A stretch of 64,000 nucleotides of DNA. It comes from Streptomyces griseoincarnatus. GTDB taxonomy: Bacteria; Actinomycetota; Actinomycetes; Streptomycetales; Streptomycetaceae. Of this stretch, positions 10,856 through 22,324 are shown piece after piece. The stretch lies in contig BMTH01000002.1 in the NCBI GenBank assembly GCA_014649575.1, forward strand, positions 1 through 64,000, read 5' to 3'. The notes under the pieces are model-generated. The model had not been told where the DNA came from. It was given only the letters and a program-made list of their open reading frames with translations, and ran no database searches. A program made the position numbers and the translations under genes. How positions within the stretch are numbered: the first letter of the stretch is position 1; every line of letters starts with the position of its first letter.

Positions 10856-12963
10856 CGCTCCTGCCCCCGTCGTTCGTCCGGGGCGCCCGTGGACACGGGC
10901 TCCCCCGGAGAACCCGTCTGCTGCCCGGGTTCTTCCGTGTCATCCATGATCTCGCCCGTGGCCGTGTTCACGGCGGGACCGCCGGGTACCGCCTGGGCGA
11001 GAGCCGCGACGATCGTCTCGGCCGTCTTACGGCCTATGCCCGGAACGTCACAGATCTGCTCGATTGTCGCCGACCGCAGCCGCTTCAACGAACCGAAGTG
11101 CTTGATCAGTGCCTGCTTCCGGGTCTCGCCGAGACCGGGGACGTCGTCCAGGGGGCTGGAGCGGAAGCGCTTGGCGCGCTTGGCGCGCTGGTAGGTGATC
11201 GCGAAGCGGTGCGCCTCGTCCCGGATGCGCTGCAGCAGGTACAGGCCCTCGCTCGTACGGGGCAGCACCACCGGGTCGTCGTCGCCGGGCAGCCACACCT
11301 CCTCCAGCCGCTTGGCGAGGCCGCACACCGCGATGTCGTCGATGCCCAGCTCGTCCAGCGCCCGCTGGGCCGCCGCGACCTGCGGCGCGCCGCCGTCCAC
11401 CACGACGAGCTGCGGCGGGTACGCGAACCGCTTGGGGCGGCCGTCGTCCTCGGTGAGGGTGCTCGCGGGCGGCTCGGCGAGGCCCGTGGCGGCCGCCCCC
11501 GGGTCCGCCTGTGCCCCGGGCTCGGCGCCCGGCTCCTCGCCGTCGGTCCACTCCCCCGTGCGCTCCTTCTCCGCCAGGTAGCGGCGGAAGCGGCGGGTGA
11601 TCACCTCGTGCATGGACCGCACGTCGTCCTGGCCCGCGAAGCCCTTGATCTGGAAGCGGCGGTACTCGCTCTTACGGGCCAGCCCGTCCTCGAAGACGAC
11701 CATGGAGGCCACCACGTCGTCGCCCTGAAGGTGCGAGATGTCGTAGCACTCGATCCGCAGCGGGGCGCTGTCCAGGCCCAGGGCGTCGCTGATCTCCTCC
11801 AGGGCGCGCGAACGCGTGGTGAGGTCGGAGGCGCGCTTGGTCTTGTGCAGCACGAGCGCCTGCTGTGCGTTGCGCTGGACCGTCTCCATCAGCGCCTTCT
11901 TGTCGCCGCGCTGCGGCACGCGCAGGGAGACGTTCGCCCCGCGCCGCCCGGTCAGCCACTCCTGCACCGGCTCCACCGGGTCCGGCAGGGCGGGGACCAG
12001 CACCTCGCGCGGCACGGCGTCGCCGGTCTCCTCACCGTAGAGCTGCTGCAGGGCGTGCTCGACCAGGGCGCCGGTGGTGATCTCCTCGACCTTGTCCGTG
12101 ACCCAGCCGCGCTGGCCGCGCACGCGCCCGCCGCGCACGTGGAAGATCTGGACGGCCGCCTCCAGCTCGTCCTCGGCGACCGCGATCAGGTCGGCGTCGG
12201 TGGCGTCCGCCAGCACCACCGCGTTCTTCTCCATGGCCTTCTTCAGCGCGCCGATGTCGTCGCGCAGGCGCGCGGCCCGCTCGTACTCCATCTCCTCGGC
12301 CGCCTCCGCCATCCGCCTCTCCAGACGGTGCAGATAGGTGCCGGTGCGCCCGGCCATGAAGTCGCAGAACTCCTCTGCCAGCTCCCGGTGGTCCTCGGGG
12401 GAGATCCGCTCCACGCAGGGCGCCGAGCACTTGCCGATGTAGCCCAGGAGGCAGGGGCGGCCGGTACGGGCGGCGTTCTTGAACACGCCCGCGGAGCACG
12501 TGCGCACCGGGAAGACGCGCAGCATCAGGTCCACGGTGTCGCGGATCGCCCACGCGTGCGCGTACGGGCCGAAGTACCGCACGCCCTTCTTCTTGTGACC
12601 GCGCATCACCTGCACGCGCGGGAACTCCTCGTTCATCGTCACCGCGAGGTACGGGTAGCTCTTGTCGTCGCGGTACTTGACGTTGAACCGGGGGTCGTAC
12701 TCCTTGATCCAGGAGTACTCCAGCTGCAGCGCCTCGACCTCGGTCGAGACCACCGTCCACTCCACGGACGCGGCCGTGGTCACCATCGACCGGGTGCGCG
12801 GGTGCAGCCCGGCCAGGTCCTGGAAGTAGTTCGCCAGGCGCTGGCGCAGGCTTTTCGCCTTCCCGACGTAGATCACCCGACGGTGCTCGTCACGGAACCG
12901 GTAGACCCCCGGCGAGTCGGGGATCTCACCCGGTCTGGGGCGGTAGCTGGAGGGGTCGGCCAT
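10852..12963 (-). CDS. uvrC: Excinuclease ABC subunit UvrC
   Basis: A 703-residue nuclease of nucleotide excision repair. The N-terminal GIY-YIG domain ([19 protein letters not shown]) makes the 3' incision. A UVR motif ([17 protein letters not shown]) contacts UvrB. The RNase H-like 5'-incision domain spans about 390-560. A tandem helix-hairpin-helix ([20 protein letters not shown] and [13 protein letters not shown]) is near the C-terminus, followed by a 45-residue polar tail. The ATG at 12963 ([19 protein letters not shown]) is chosen over a 100-residue upstream extension of proline/arginine-rich noise. It is the first gene of the operon leading to whiA. Confidence 0.95.
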   Translation of the reverse strand: MADPSSYRPRPGEIPDSPGVYRFRDEHRRVIYVGKAKSLRQRLANYFQDLAGLHPRTRSMVTTAASVEWTVVSTEVEALQLEYSWIKEYDPRFNVKYRDDKSYPYLAVTMNEEFPRVQVMRGHKKKGVRYFGPYAHAWAIRDTVDLMLRVFPVRTCSAGVFKNAARTGRPCLLGYIGKCSAPCVERISPEDHRELAEEFCDFMAGRTGTYLHRLERRMAEAAEEMEYERAARLRDDIGALKKAMEKNAVVLADATDADLIAVAEDELEAAVQIFHVRGGRVRGQRGWVTDKVEEITTGALVEHALQQLYGEETGDAVPREVLVPALPDPVEPVQEWLTGRRGANVSLRVPQRGDKKALMETVQRNAQQALVLHKTKRASDLTTRSRALEEISDALGLDSAPLRIECYDISHLQGDDVVASMVVFEDGLARKSEYRRFQIKGFAGQDDVRSMHEVITRRFRRYLAEKERTGEWTDGEEPGAEPGAQADPGAAATGLAEPPASTLTEDDGRPKRFAYPPQLVVVDGGAPQVAAAQRALDELGIDDIAVCGLAKRLEEVWLPGDDDPVVLPRTSEGLYLLQRIRDEAHRFAITYQRAKRAKRFRSSPLDDVPGLGETRKQALIKHFGSLKRLRSATIEQICDVPGIGRKTAETIVAALAQAVPGGPAVNTATGEIMDDTEEPGQQTGSPGEPVSTGAPDERRGQER

Positions 12964-13302
12964 GCAACACACCCTACTGGCGGACACCGACAGCACGGCG
13001 GGGCCGGGGGATGGTGAGGGCCGGGGACCGGCGTGGTCGGGAGGAGGGCGGGACGGGGGCCCGTGGGTCTCGCGACGGGGGTCCGTGGGGCCCGGTCGGC
13101 GGGTCCGCCCGGGCTGATGGGGGCCGGATGGGTTACGGCGGCCGGTAAGCGGGAAGGTGGGGGGTCCGTGCCTCGGGCGATCACCGGGGCCGGCGGACGG
13201 ACCGCAGCGGCGGTCCGCCGGCGGTCCGCACCGACTCTCCAGTCGGTGGTCCGAGGCGGTCATGACAGCGGTCACTCACGTGGCTGCGAGTCGGGAGGTC
13301 GT
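12964..13302. other. Intergenic region with inverted repeats between divergent genes
   Basis: 339 bp with no convincing gene. It is extremely G-rich on the plus strand. Two small inverted repeats are visible: CCGGCGGAC at 13190-13198 with GTCCGCCGG at 13213-13221, and CCGACT/AGTCGG at 13231-13246. It must hold the promoter of the uvrC operon (minus) and probably that of the small gene on the plus strand. No LexA-type GAAC-N4-GTTC box was found. Confidence 0.4.
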
Positions 13303-13479
13303 ATGCGCCAGACGCGGATCGAGAAACCACGACGGCCGGCCCGGTACCGCCGGTACTCGGACGAGACGGCTGCCTTCCCCGAGTCCCTCGACCCGCGCGA
13401 CCCCGACATCGTGCGCGCGAAGCGCCTCCGGGCCGCGGACTCGCGGCTCCGCGGCGGGAACCGTACCGACGAGGCCTGA
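13303..13479 (+). CDS. Small basic hypothetical protein
   Basis: A 58-residue ORF (MRQTRIEKPRRPARYRRYSDET, ending in RGGNRTDEA) preceded by GGGAGG about 4 nt before the ATG. It is strongly charged, has no membrane segment or recognised domain, and contains the polar segment DPRDPDIVRAKRL. A perfect 17-bp hairpin follows 27 bp after the stop codon, as expected of a real transcription unit. The function is unknown; the gene call rests on the ribosome binding site, codon-position GC pattern and terminator. Confidence 0.5.
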   Translation: MRQTRIEKPRRPARYRRYSDETAAFPESLDPRDPDIVRAKRLRAADSRLRGGNRTDEA

Positions 13480-13506
13480 TCCCGGACGAAGACGCACACA
13501 CCTGAA

Positions 13507-13542
13507 GGGGGCCGTACCGGCCGCACGGCCGGTACGGCCCCC
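13507..13542 (+). terminator. Strong terminator hairpin
   Basis: Perfect 17-bp arms (GGGGGCCGTACCGGCCG and its complement) around a 2-nt centre, 27 bp downstream of the small gene. This is one of the strongest stem-loops in the window. Confidence 0.8.
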
Positions 13543-13732
13543 TCTCGTGTGCCGCTCTTGCCGCCAGACGGTTGTCGGGACTTGGTCAACACGCTTCAAT
13601 GCGGGGGAACTCGGGGCGCTGAACGACGGCGTACGCATGTGAAGACCGCGCCGTGCCGACGGGGGCGGGCCCCGGGGTGCTCCGTGCGAACGGTCTGACC
13701 AGCCGTTGTGACATTGACAGAAAGGCCCCTGC

Positions 13733-14680
13733 ATGCCGCACGCCACACAGCACGCGGACGTCGTCACCGCAGAACTGGACTCGGCCCTGCGTGGCGGCCC
13801 GTTCCACGTCGCCCTGCGCGCCGCCATCGCCGCGCGGGGCCTGCCGTTGCAGCGGGTGCAGCACCACCTGTCACGTCACGGCGTGAGAGTGGGAGTCACC
13901 AGCCTGAGCTACTGGCAGCAGGGCGCCCGCCGGCCGCAGCGCCCGGAGTCGCTGCGCGCCGTCCGGGCGCTGGAGGAGATCCTGCAACTGCCGGAGGAGT
14001 CACTGATCCGTCTGCTCGCCGAGACGGACGACCGTTCCGGGGACCGCAGCTCCGCCGGCCGCACCTACCGCTCCCTCGTCGAGGCCTCGGGCGTCCTGGA
14101 AAAGCTCCTGGCCGAGTTCGGCACCCCGCGCGACGGCGGTCTGCACACCCTGGGCCATCACGAGCGCGTCCGCATCGGCACCCGCCGGGAGCTGGCGGAA
14201 CGCGAGTCGCACCACATCGTGCGCGCCCACCGCGACGGCGTCGACCGCTACATCGCCGTCCACCACGGCGACCCGGGCGCCGACCCGGAGCGCATGCACG
14301 TCCGCGCCCTGGAGAACTGCCGCATCGGCCGCATACGCCGGCACCACGACACCGGCGTCCTCGCCGCCGAGCTGCTCTTCGACATCCGGCTGCGCGCCGG
14401 TGACACCTTCCTCTTCCGGTACACCGTGGAGGACGGCACGGCCGACGTCTGCCGCGAGTACGTACGGGGCGCCGACTCCCCCGGCGGCCAGTACGCCCTC
14501 CAGGTCTGCTTCGACTCCTCCGCGCTCCCGGTGCGGTGCCACCGTTTCACCCAGCACTCGGCGGCGGCCCCGCGCGGGGGTCGCCAGGAGCTGCCCCTCA
14601 GCGCACGGCACCGCTCGGTGCACCTGGTGGAACCGCGCCTGCGGGCCGGCTACGTCGGGATCACCTGGGACTGGGGGTGA
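13733..14680 (+). CDS. Helix-turn-helix protein of unknown role
   Basis: A 315-residue protein. The N-terminal 90 residues resemble an XRE/Cro-type DNA-binding domain (FHVALRAAIAARGLPLQRVQHHL, then SLSYWQQGARRPQRPESLRAVRALEEIL). The rest is a mixed alpha/beta region with many His and Arg residues (HHIVRAHRDGVDRYIAVHH) and no family I recognise. The C-terminus ends in YVGITWDWG. It may be a transcription regulator with a sensory C-terminal domain. The ATG at 13733 has AAAGG about 8 nt upstream. It is convergent with the Rieske gene, and four 35-bp repeats separate them. Confidence 0.75.
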   Translation: MPHATQHADVVTAELDSALRGGPFHVALRAAIAARGLPLQRVQHHLSRHGVRVGVTSLSYWQQGARRPQRPESLRAVRALEEILQLPEESLIRLLAETDDRSGDRSSAGRTYRSLVEASGVLEKLLAEFGTPRDGGLHTLGHHERVRIGTRRELAERESHHIVRAHRDGVDRYIAVHHGDPGADPERMHVRALENCRIGRIRRHHDTGVLAAELLFDIRLRAGDTFLFRYTVEDGTADVCREYVRGADSPGGQYALQVCFDSSALPVRCHRFTQHSAAAPRGGRQELPLSARHRSVHLVEPRLRAGYVGITWDWG

Positions 14681-14722
14681 TCCCGGCCGGCCCGGGGTGA
14701 CGCGGCTGCGGGCGCCACGGTC

Positions 14723-14862
14723 GCGGCTGCTGCTGCGGGCAGGCCACGGTCGCGGTCGCGGCTGCTGCTGCGGGCAGGCCACGGTCGCGGTCGCGGCTGC
14801 TGCTGCGGGCAGGCCACGGTCGCGGTCGCGGCTGCTGCTGCGGGCAGGCCACGGTCGCGGTC
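14723..14862. repeat. Four tandem 35-bp direct repeats
   Basis: Copies begin at 14723, 14758, 14793 and 14828 with almost no divergence. The unit starts GCGGCTGCTGCTGCGGGC and ends GGTCGCGGTC. It fills the space between two convergent genes and stops 6 bp before the Rieske stop codon. A 35-bp period does not preserve a reading frame, so it is not a coding repeat. Copy number is likely to vary between strains. Confidence 0.95.
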
Positions 14863-14867
14863 GCGGG

Positions 14868-15290
14868 TCAGTCGCGGGGCTTGGCGACCAGGGTGCCGTT
14901 CCTGACCTCGACGGCCAGGGGCTTCAAGGGCGCCACGGCCGGCTCCCGCAGCACCTTGCCGGTGGTGACGTCGAACTCGCTGCCGTGACACGGGCAGACC
15001 AGCCGGGTCCCGTCCAGCTTGTTGATGGGACACCCCGCGTGCGTGCACACGGTGTTGTACGCGGTGAGGGAGCCGTCCTCGCCCCGGCTGACCACCACGT
15101 TGTGGTCCCGGTACAGCTTCGCGCCGCCCGCGGCCACCTCGCTCTCCGGGCCCAGCTCGACGGGCCCCGCCAACGCGGCGGGCCTGTTGTCGTCGCCGCC
15201 TCCGCACGCGGTGAATCCCAGCCCTACGACGGGTGTGAGGGCGGCGCCTCGCAGGACGGTCCGGCGGGTCGCGGCGGGTCGGGCGGACAT
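14868..15290 (-). CDS. Rieske [2Fe-2S] lipoprotein exported by Tat
   Basis: A 140-residue protein. The N-terminus carries a twin-arginine signal (ATRRTVLRGAAL) followed by a lipobox-like LGFTAC, so it is probably a membrane-anchored lipoprotein outside the cell. The Rieske motifs are intact: CTHAGCPI supplies Cys and His ligands, and CPCHGSEFD supplies the second pair. It likely carries electrons for an unidentified extracytoplasmic partner; no dioxygenase or cytochrome gene is adjacent. The ATG at 15290 is preferred over the GTG at 15302 because GGGAG lies about 7 nt upstream. It is divergent from the LacI gene across the operator array. Confidence 0.88.
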   Translation of the reverse strand: MSARPAATRRTVLRGAALTPVVGLGFTACGGGDDNRPAALAGPVELGPESEVAAGGAKLYRDHNVVVSRGEDGSLTAYNTVCTHAGCPINKLDGTRLVCPCHGSEFDVTTGKVLREPAVAPLKPLAVEVRNGTLVAKPRD

Positions 15291-15411
15291 GCGGGCTCCC
15301 ACGGTCGGTACGCGGTGGACGAGTGTTCACCGGGACGATACCGGGGCGGGTGGGGCGGGCCGCGGGTGGGTGGGGATGGGGGCGGTGGCACGGCGGGGGC
15401 GGAGGAGGCGT

Positions 15412-15522
15412 GCGTAAACGCTCGCGTAAGCGTGTGCGTAAACGCTCGCGTAAGCGCTTGCGTGGACGCTTGCACAAGCGTTGACGCAAGCGCTCGCGTA
15501 AGCGCTTACGCAATCGTTTACG
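15412..15522. promoter_or_regulatory. Array of nine 12-bp repeats forming overlapping LacI-type operators
   Basis: From 15412 the sequence has a strict 12-bp period with the unit GCGTAAGCGCTT or close variants: GCGTAAACGCTC, GCGTAAGCGTGT, GCGTGGACGCTT, GCACAAGCGTTG, ACGCAAGCGCTC, ACGCAATCGTTT. Adjacent units form palindromes centred on a CG step. The best is the perfect 16-bp GCGTAAGCGCTTACGC at 15496-15511. Another is ACGCTTG-CA-CAAGCGT at 15466-15481. LacI-family regulators bind such CG-centred palindromes. The array ends 150 bp before the LacI gene and also faces the Rieske gene, so autoregulation and control of both directions are inferred. Confidence 0.7.
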
Positions 15523-15560
15523 ACCCCCGCGTGCATGCGATACGGTCCCCCCGAGCCCGG

Positions 15561-15588
15561 TCAGCACTCAGCATTCAGCACTCAGCAA
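15561..15588 (+). repeat. Four tandem heptamers TCAGCAN
   Basis: TCAGCAC, TCAGCAT, TCAGCAC and TCAGCAA follow each other directly in the probable leader of the LacI gene. The role is unknown. Confidence 0.6.
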
Positions 15589-15671
15589 TTCGCACTCCGC
15601 ACCCAACGGCCGGCGCTCAGCAGGCAGCAGACAGCGGTCCGCGGCCCCGCACGAAGGAGAAACCGACGACG

Positions 15672-16706
15672 ATGGCAACCATGGCGGATGTGGCGCGCAG
15701 CGCCGGAGTCTCCATCGCGACCGTCTCGCACGTGCTGAACGACACCCGCCCCGTGCTCCCCCACACCCGCCAGGCCGTCCTGGACGCCGTGGAGGAGCTC
15801 GGCTACACCCCCAACACGCTGGCCCGCTCGCTGGTCACGGCCCGGACCCGGTCGATCGGGCTCGCGGTGTCCGCGATCAGCAACCCGTACTTCACGGAGA
15901 TCCTCCAAGGCGTGGAGGCGGCCGCCCTGGAGCACGGGTACAGCCTCCTCATCGCCGATCCGCACGACGACCCGGCGCACGAGCGCAAGATCGTCCAGCT
16001 GCTCCACGAACGCCGGGTGGAGGGCATGATCGCGGCGCCCTCCCCCGAGCCCGGCGAGCTCCTTGCCTACCTGAGGCGGCACCGGGTTCCTGCCGTGTTC
16101 CTGGACCGGCTGGTCGGCCCGCCCACCGACGACAGCCCGCCTCTCTTCGACCAGGTCTGCGCCGAGAGCACCGAGCCGACCGCCGGCCTGGTCACCCATC
16201 TCTCGGGGCTGGGCCACCGCCGTATCGGCCTGGTGGCCGGGCTGCCCGGGCTCAGCACGACCACGGAGCGGATCACCGGCTACCGCCTCGGGCTGGCGGC
16301 CTCGGGGCTGCCGTTCGACGAGCGGATCCTGGTGCACGGCGACTCGGAGGCCGCGGGGGCCGAGCGCGCCACGGCCGAGCTGCTGCGCCTCGGTTCCCGC
16401 CCCACCGCGCTGATCACGGCCAACAACGCCATGACCATCGGCGCCCTGCGCGCCCTGCAGTCCCACGGTCTGTCCGTGCCCGGGGACATCGCCCTGTGCT
16501 GCTTCGACGACTTCGCCTGGGCCGACCTGTTCTCGCCCCGGCTCACCGCCGTGTCCCAGCCGAGCCGGGACATCGGCGCGCGGGCCGTCCGGATGCTGCT
16601 GGACCGTCTCGCCGACCCAGACCGGCCGACCCGCACCGAACGCCTCCCGTGCACCTTCGTGCACCGCACCTCCTGCGGCTGCCCGGAAGAAAGGAACCCC
16701 TCGTGA
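15672..16706 (+). CDS. LacI-family sugar-responsive repressor
   Basis: A 344-residue LacI/GalR protein. The HTH is at about 4-24 (MADVARSAGVSIATVSHVLN), followed by the hinge helix PNTLARSLV. A periplasmic-binding-protein-like effector domain comes next (IGLAVSAISNPYFTEILQGVE, GHRRIGLVAG, TALITANNAMTIGALRAL). The C-terminus holds a short Cys motif (HRTSCGCPEE). It probably represses the adjacent kinase and itself through the 12-bp operator array. GAAGGAG lies about 12 nt upstream of the ATG; a second ATG at 15681 is possible. Its stop overlaps the kinase start by 4 bp (GTGA). Confidence 0.9.
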   Translation: MATMADVARSAGVSIATVSHVLNDTRPVLPHTRQAVLDAVEELGYTPNTLARSLVTARTRSIGLAVSAISNPYFTEILQGVEAAALEHGYSLLIADPHDDPAHERKIVQLLHERRVEGMIAAPSPEPGELLAYLRRHRVPAVFLDRLVGPPTDDSPPLFDQVCAESTEPTAGLVTHLSGLGHRRIGLVAGLPGLSTTTERITGYRLGLAASGLPFDERILVHGDSEAAGAERATAELLRLGSRPTALITANNAMTIGALRALQSHGLSVPGDIALCCFDDFAWADLFSPRLTAVSQPSRDIGARAVRMLLDRLADPDRPTRTERLPCTFVHRTSCGCPEERNPS

Positions 16707-17623
16707 TCGTCGTCGCCGGTGAGGCACTGATCGACCTGGTACCGCAGGGGGCGGGTGCGCTCGCCGCGCTGACGCCCGCGCTCGGCGGCGGTCCCTTCAA
16801 CACGGCGGTGGCGCTGGGCCGCCTCGGCTCCCCCACCGCGTTCTGCTCGCGCGTGTCGCGGGACGCGTTCGGTGAGGCGCTGCTGCAGCGGCTCGAGAAG
16901 ACCGGTGTGGACGTGGAGTCCGTGCAGCGCGGTGACGAGCCGACGACGCTCGCCGTCGCCACGGTCGCCGCCGACGGCTCGGCGGCCTACTCGTTCTACG
17001 TGGACGGCACGGCGGACCGGCTGTTCGGCGAGCCCGAGGCGCTGCCCGCCGGCACCCGGGCGGTGTCCTTCGGGACCTGTTCCCTCGTGCTGGAGCCGGG
17101 CGCGAGCGCGTACGAGGCGCTGATGCGTGAGGCGTCGGCGCGGGGTGTGTTCACGGCGCTCGACCCCAACATCCGGGCGGGGCTGATCGCGGACGCCGAC
17201 GCCTACCGGGACCGGTTCCGGAGCTGGCTGCCGTCGGTGTCGCTGCTGAAGCTGTCCGAGGAGGACGCCGAGTGGCTCGGCGGGTCCCCGCGGGAGTGGC
17301 TGGCGGCGGGTCCCGCGGCGGTGGTGGTGACCCGGGGCGGGGACGGGCTGACGGCGTACACCCGGGACGGCGGCGCCTACGCGGTGCCGGGTGAGCGGGT
17401 GGAGGTGGTGGACACCATCGGCGCGGGCGACACGGTGAACGCGGCTCTGCTGCACGGGCTGGCCGAGCGCGACGCGCTCAGCGACGAGGGCGTGGCCGGG
17501 CTCGGCGCCGAGGGCTGGGAGAGCCTGCTCCGGTTCTCGGCGCGCGCGGCGGCGATCACCTGCTCGCGCGCAGGTGCGGAGCCTCCGTACGCCCGAGAGC
17601 TGGAGGCGTGGAAGACCGTCTGA
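16703..17623 (+). CDS. PfkB-family sugar kinase (fructokinase-like)
   Basis: A 306-residue ribokinase-type enzyme. The N-terminal sugar-binding segment is GEALIDLVPQGAG, GGGPFNTAVALGRLG is the first PfkB signature, and the C-terminal DTIGAGDTVNAALLHGL is the second, with the catalytic Asp. It would phosphorylate a monosaccharide with ATP; fructose is a guess. The start is GTG overlapping the LacI stop, so the two are translationally coupled and form one operon. No sugar transporter is adjacent, so the substrate must arrive by a system encoded elsewhere. Confidence 0.88.
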   Translation: MIVVAGEALIDLVPQGAGALAALTPALGGGPFNTAVALGRLGSPTAFCSRVSRDAFGEALLQRLEKTGVDVESVQRGDEPTTLAVATVAADGSAAYSFYVDGTADRLFGEPEALPAGTRAVSFGTCSLVLEPGASAYEALMREASARGVFTALDPNIRAGLIADADAYRDRFRSWLPSVSLLKLSEEDAEWLGGSPREWLAAGPAAVVVTRGGDGLTAYTRDGGAYAVPGERVEVVDTIGAGDTVNAALLHGLAERDALSDEGVAGLGAEGWESLLRFSARAAAITCSRAGAEPPYARELEAWKTV

Positions 17624-17674
17624 CGCACGTGTGCCGTGCCGCGGGGAGCGTCCCTGCGGCACGGCACACGTGCG
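17624..17674. terminator. 51-nt palindromic bidirectional terminator
   Basis: 24-bp arms (starting CGCACGTGTGCCGTGCCGC) with a single G-T wobble surround a 3-nt GCG loop. It begins at the kinase stop codon and ends 13 bp before the uvrA stop codon, so it serves both convergent genes. Confidence 0.85.
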
Positions 17675-17687
17675 AACGGCGAGCCGG

Positions 17688-20696
<3,009 letters not shown>

Positions 20697-20884
20697 GCCG
20701 GTCCGCACCTTTCTTGAAGGGAAGTGACAGGGGCGGGGCCCCCGTCTTTCTCAGACTAGGGGGAGCCACTGACAACGCCGGTTCGGATTCACGGATAGTC
20801 AACAAACCCCGGCTCTCCAGCATGCCCGACGCCGCACCCGACCTTATAGCACGTGCATTCGATTTTGCTGTCCGGTTCACTTCC

Positions 20885-20913
20885 TTCACCCGAAGGTGTG
20901 ACACGGCTAGGGT
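20885..20913 (+). promoter_or_regulatory. Sigma-70-type promoter of a leaderless gene
   Basis: TTCACC at 20885-20890, a 17-bp spacer, then TAGGGT at 20908-20913. The -10 element ends 7 nt before the ATG at 20921, so transcription should begin at or next to the start codon. Confidence 0.65.
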
Positions 20914-20920
20914 CAGCGGC

Positions 20921-21610
20921 ATGATTGATCACGCTGATGACCTGGCGTCTGTACAGGCCGCGACCGAGCGGCTGCTCCACGCGGTCGGCGCACTGGACAA
21001 CGCGGCTGTGACCCAGTCGTCACGCCTGCCCGGCTGGACCCGCGGTCATGTGCTGACCCACCTGGCCCGCAACGCGGACGCGCTGGTGAACGTCTTCAAG
21101 GGCCGCCCCATGTACGCCTCCGCCGAGGCGCGGGACGCCGACATCGAGGCGGGCGCCACGCGTCCCCTGGACGAACAGCTCGCGGACGTGCGGGAGAGCG
21201 CGGAGCGTCTCCGCGCGGCGGCCGCGGTCCCGGCGGACTGGTCGCGCACCGTCGAACTGCGCAACGGCGTCACCGACCGCGCCGAGCGGGTGCCCTTCCG
21301 GCGCTGGATCGAGGTGGAGCTGCACCACGTCGACCTGGGCATCGGATACGAGCTGGAGGACCTGCCGGCGGACTTCACCGAGCGGGAGATCGGCTTTCTC
21401 GCGGCCCGGTTCAGCGGTCACGCGGACGTGCCCGCCACCACCTTGTCGTCCGCCGACGGCCGCACCTGGACCACCGGCGGCGGGGCGGACGGCGGCCCGG
21501 TCACCGTCGAGGGGGCGCCCGCCGATCTGCTCGGCTGGCTCGCCGGACGCCGGGACGGCGGCGCCCTGACGGTGAAGGGCGGTGACCTTCCGAAGCTCCC
21601 GCCCCTCTGA
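20921..21610 (+). CDS. Maleylpyruvate isomerase family mycothiol-dependent enzyme
   Basis: A 229-residue DinB-like four-helix protein of the MDMPI family. The N-terminal half carries the expected pattern SRLPGWTRGHVLTHLARNADAL, with the metal-site His residues continuing in EVELHHVDLGIGYE. The C-terminal domain (SADGRTWTTGGGADGGPVTVEGAPADLLGWLAGR) is SCP2-like. Family members use mycothiol, the actinobacterial thiol, in isomerisation or detoxification; the substrate here is unknown. No Shine-Dalgarno sequence is present, and the promoter places the start site at the ATG, which indicates a leaderless mRNA. Confidence 0.85.
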   Translation: MIDHADDLASVQAATERLLHAVGALDNAAVTQSSRLPGWTRGHVLTHLARNADALVNVFKGRPMYASAEARDADIEAGATRPLDEQLADVRESAERLRAAAAVPADWSRTVELRNGVTDRAERVPFRRWIEVELHHVDLGIGYELEDLPADFTEREIGFLAARFSGHADVPATTLSSADGRTWTTGGGADGGPVTVEGAPADLLGWLAGRRDGGALTVKGGDLPKLPPL

Positions 21611-21613
21611 GCA

Positions 21614-21642
21614 CTGTCCGGCGCCGGTTCCGGCGCTAGGCT
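21614..21642 (+). promoter_or_regulatory. Promoter of the leaderless metallo-hydrolase gene
   Basis: CTGTCC at 21614-21619, a 17-bp spacer and TAGGCT at 21637-21642. The ATG follows 7 nt after the -10 element, the same geometry as the gene upstream. Confidence 0.55.
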
Positions 21643-21649
21643 GACGCCC

Positions 21650-22306
21650 ATGACGTACAGCGGGCGGGTGACGGTCGGCGGGCCGGCCGACGTGCACGAA
21701 CTCAAGGACCTGATGATCACCAAGGTCGCGGTCGGCCCCATGGAGAACAACGCGTACCTCCTGCGCTGCCGGGCCACCGACGAGCAGCTGCTGATCGACG
21801 CGGCGAACGACGCCGGGACGCTGCTGGGCATGATCGGTGACGACGGCATCGCGTCCGTCGTCACCACCCACCGGCACGGCGACCACTGGCAGGCGCTCGC
21901 GGAGGTCGTCGCCGCCACCGGCGCCCGCACCTACGCGGGCCGGTACGACGCCGAGGGCGTCCCGGTTCCGACCGATGTGCTCGTGGACGACGGTGACGTG
22001 ATCCGCGTCGGCCAGGTCGAGCTCACCGCCCGTCGGCTCGTCGGCCACACCCCCGGCTCGATCGCCCTCGTCTACGACGACCCCCACGGGCATCCCCATG
22101 CGTTCACCGGGGACTGCCTGTTCCCGGGCGGTGTGGGCAACACCCACAAGGACCCGGAGGCGTTCGCCAGCCTGCTGCACGACGTCGAGAGCAAGATCTT
22201 CGACGTCCTCCCGGACGAGACCTGGGTCTACCCGGGCCATGGCAACGACACCACGCTCGGCACCGAGCGGCCCCACCTGCCGGAGTGGCGCGCCCGCGGC
22301 TGGTGA
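21650..22306 (+). CDS. Metallo-beta-lactamase-fold hydrolase (glyoxalase II-like)
   Basis: A 218-residue MBL-fold enzyme. Metal-binding motifs are THRHGDHWQ (HxHxDH), the histidine in GHTPGSI, TGDCLFPGG and the terminal YPGHGNDTTLG. This set resembles hydroxyacylglutathione hydrolases, so a thioester hydrolase, perhaps acting on a mycothiol conjugate, is plausible. That would fit the preceding mycothiol-dependent isomerase, but the link is inference. It has its own leaderless promoter. The stop is 19 bp from the convergent aroQ stop, with no clear terminator between. Confidence 0.87.
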   Translation: MTYSGRVTVGGPADVHELKDLMITKVAVGPMENNAYLLRCRATDEQLLIDAANDAGTLLGMIGDDGIASVVTTHRHGDHWQALAEVVAATGARTYAGRYDAEGVPVPTDVLVDDGDVIRVGQVELTARRLVGHTPGSIALVYDDPHGHPHAFTGDCLFPGGVGNTHKDPEAFASLLHDVESKIFDVLPDETWVYPGHGNDTTLGTERPHLPEWRARGW

Positions 22307-22324
22307 GCGGGCGGCGGACCTGCG

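Noticed and set aside
15327..15536. Minus-strand frame reading ASAYASVYA-type repeats over the operator array
   Set aside because: It is the 12-bp repeat read as codons; no ribosome binding site, and palindromes explain the sequence better.
20697..20920. LexA/SOS box before uvrA
   Set aside because: No GAAC-N4-GTTC-like palindrome was found in the uvrA, uvrB or uvrC upstream regions.
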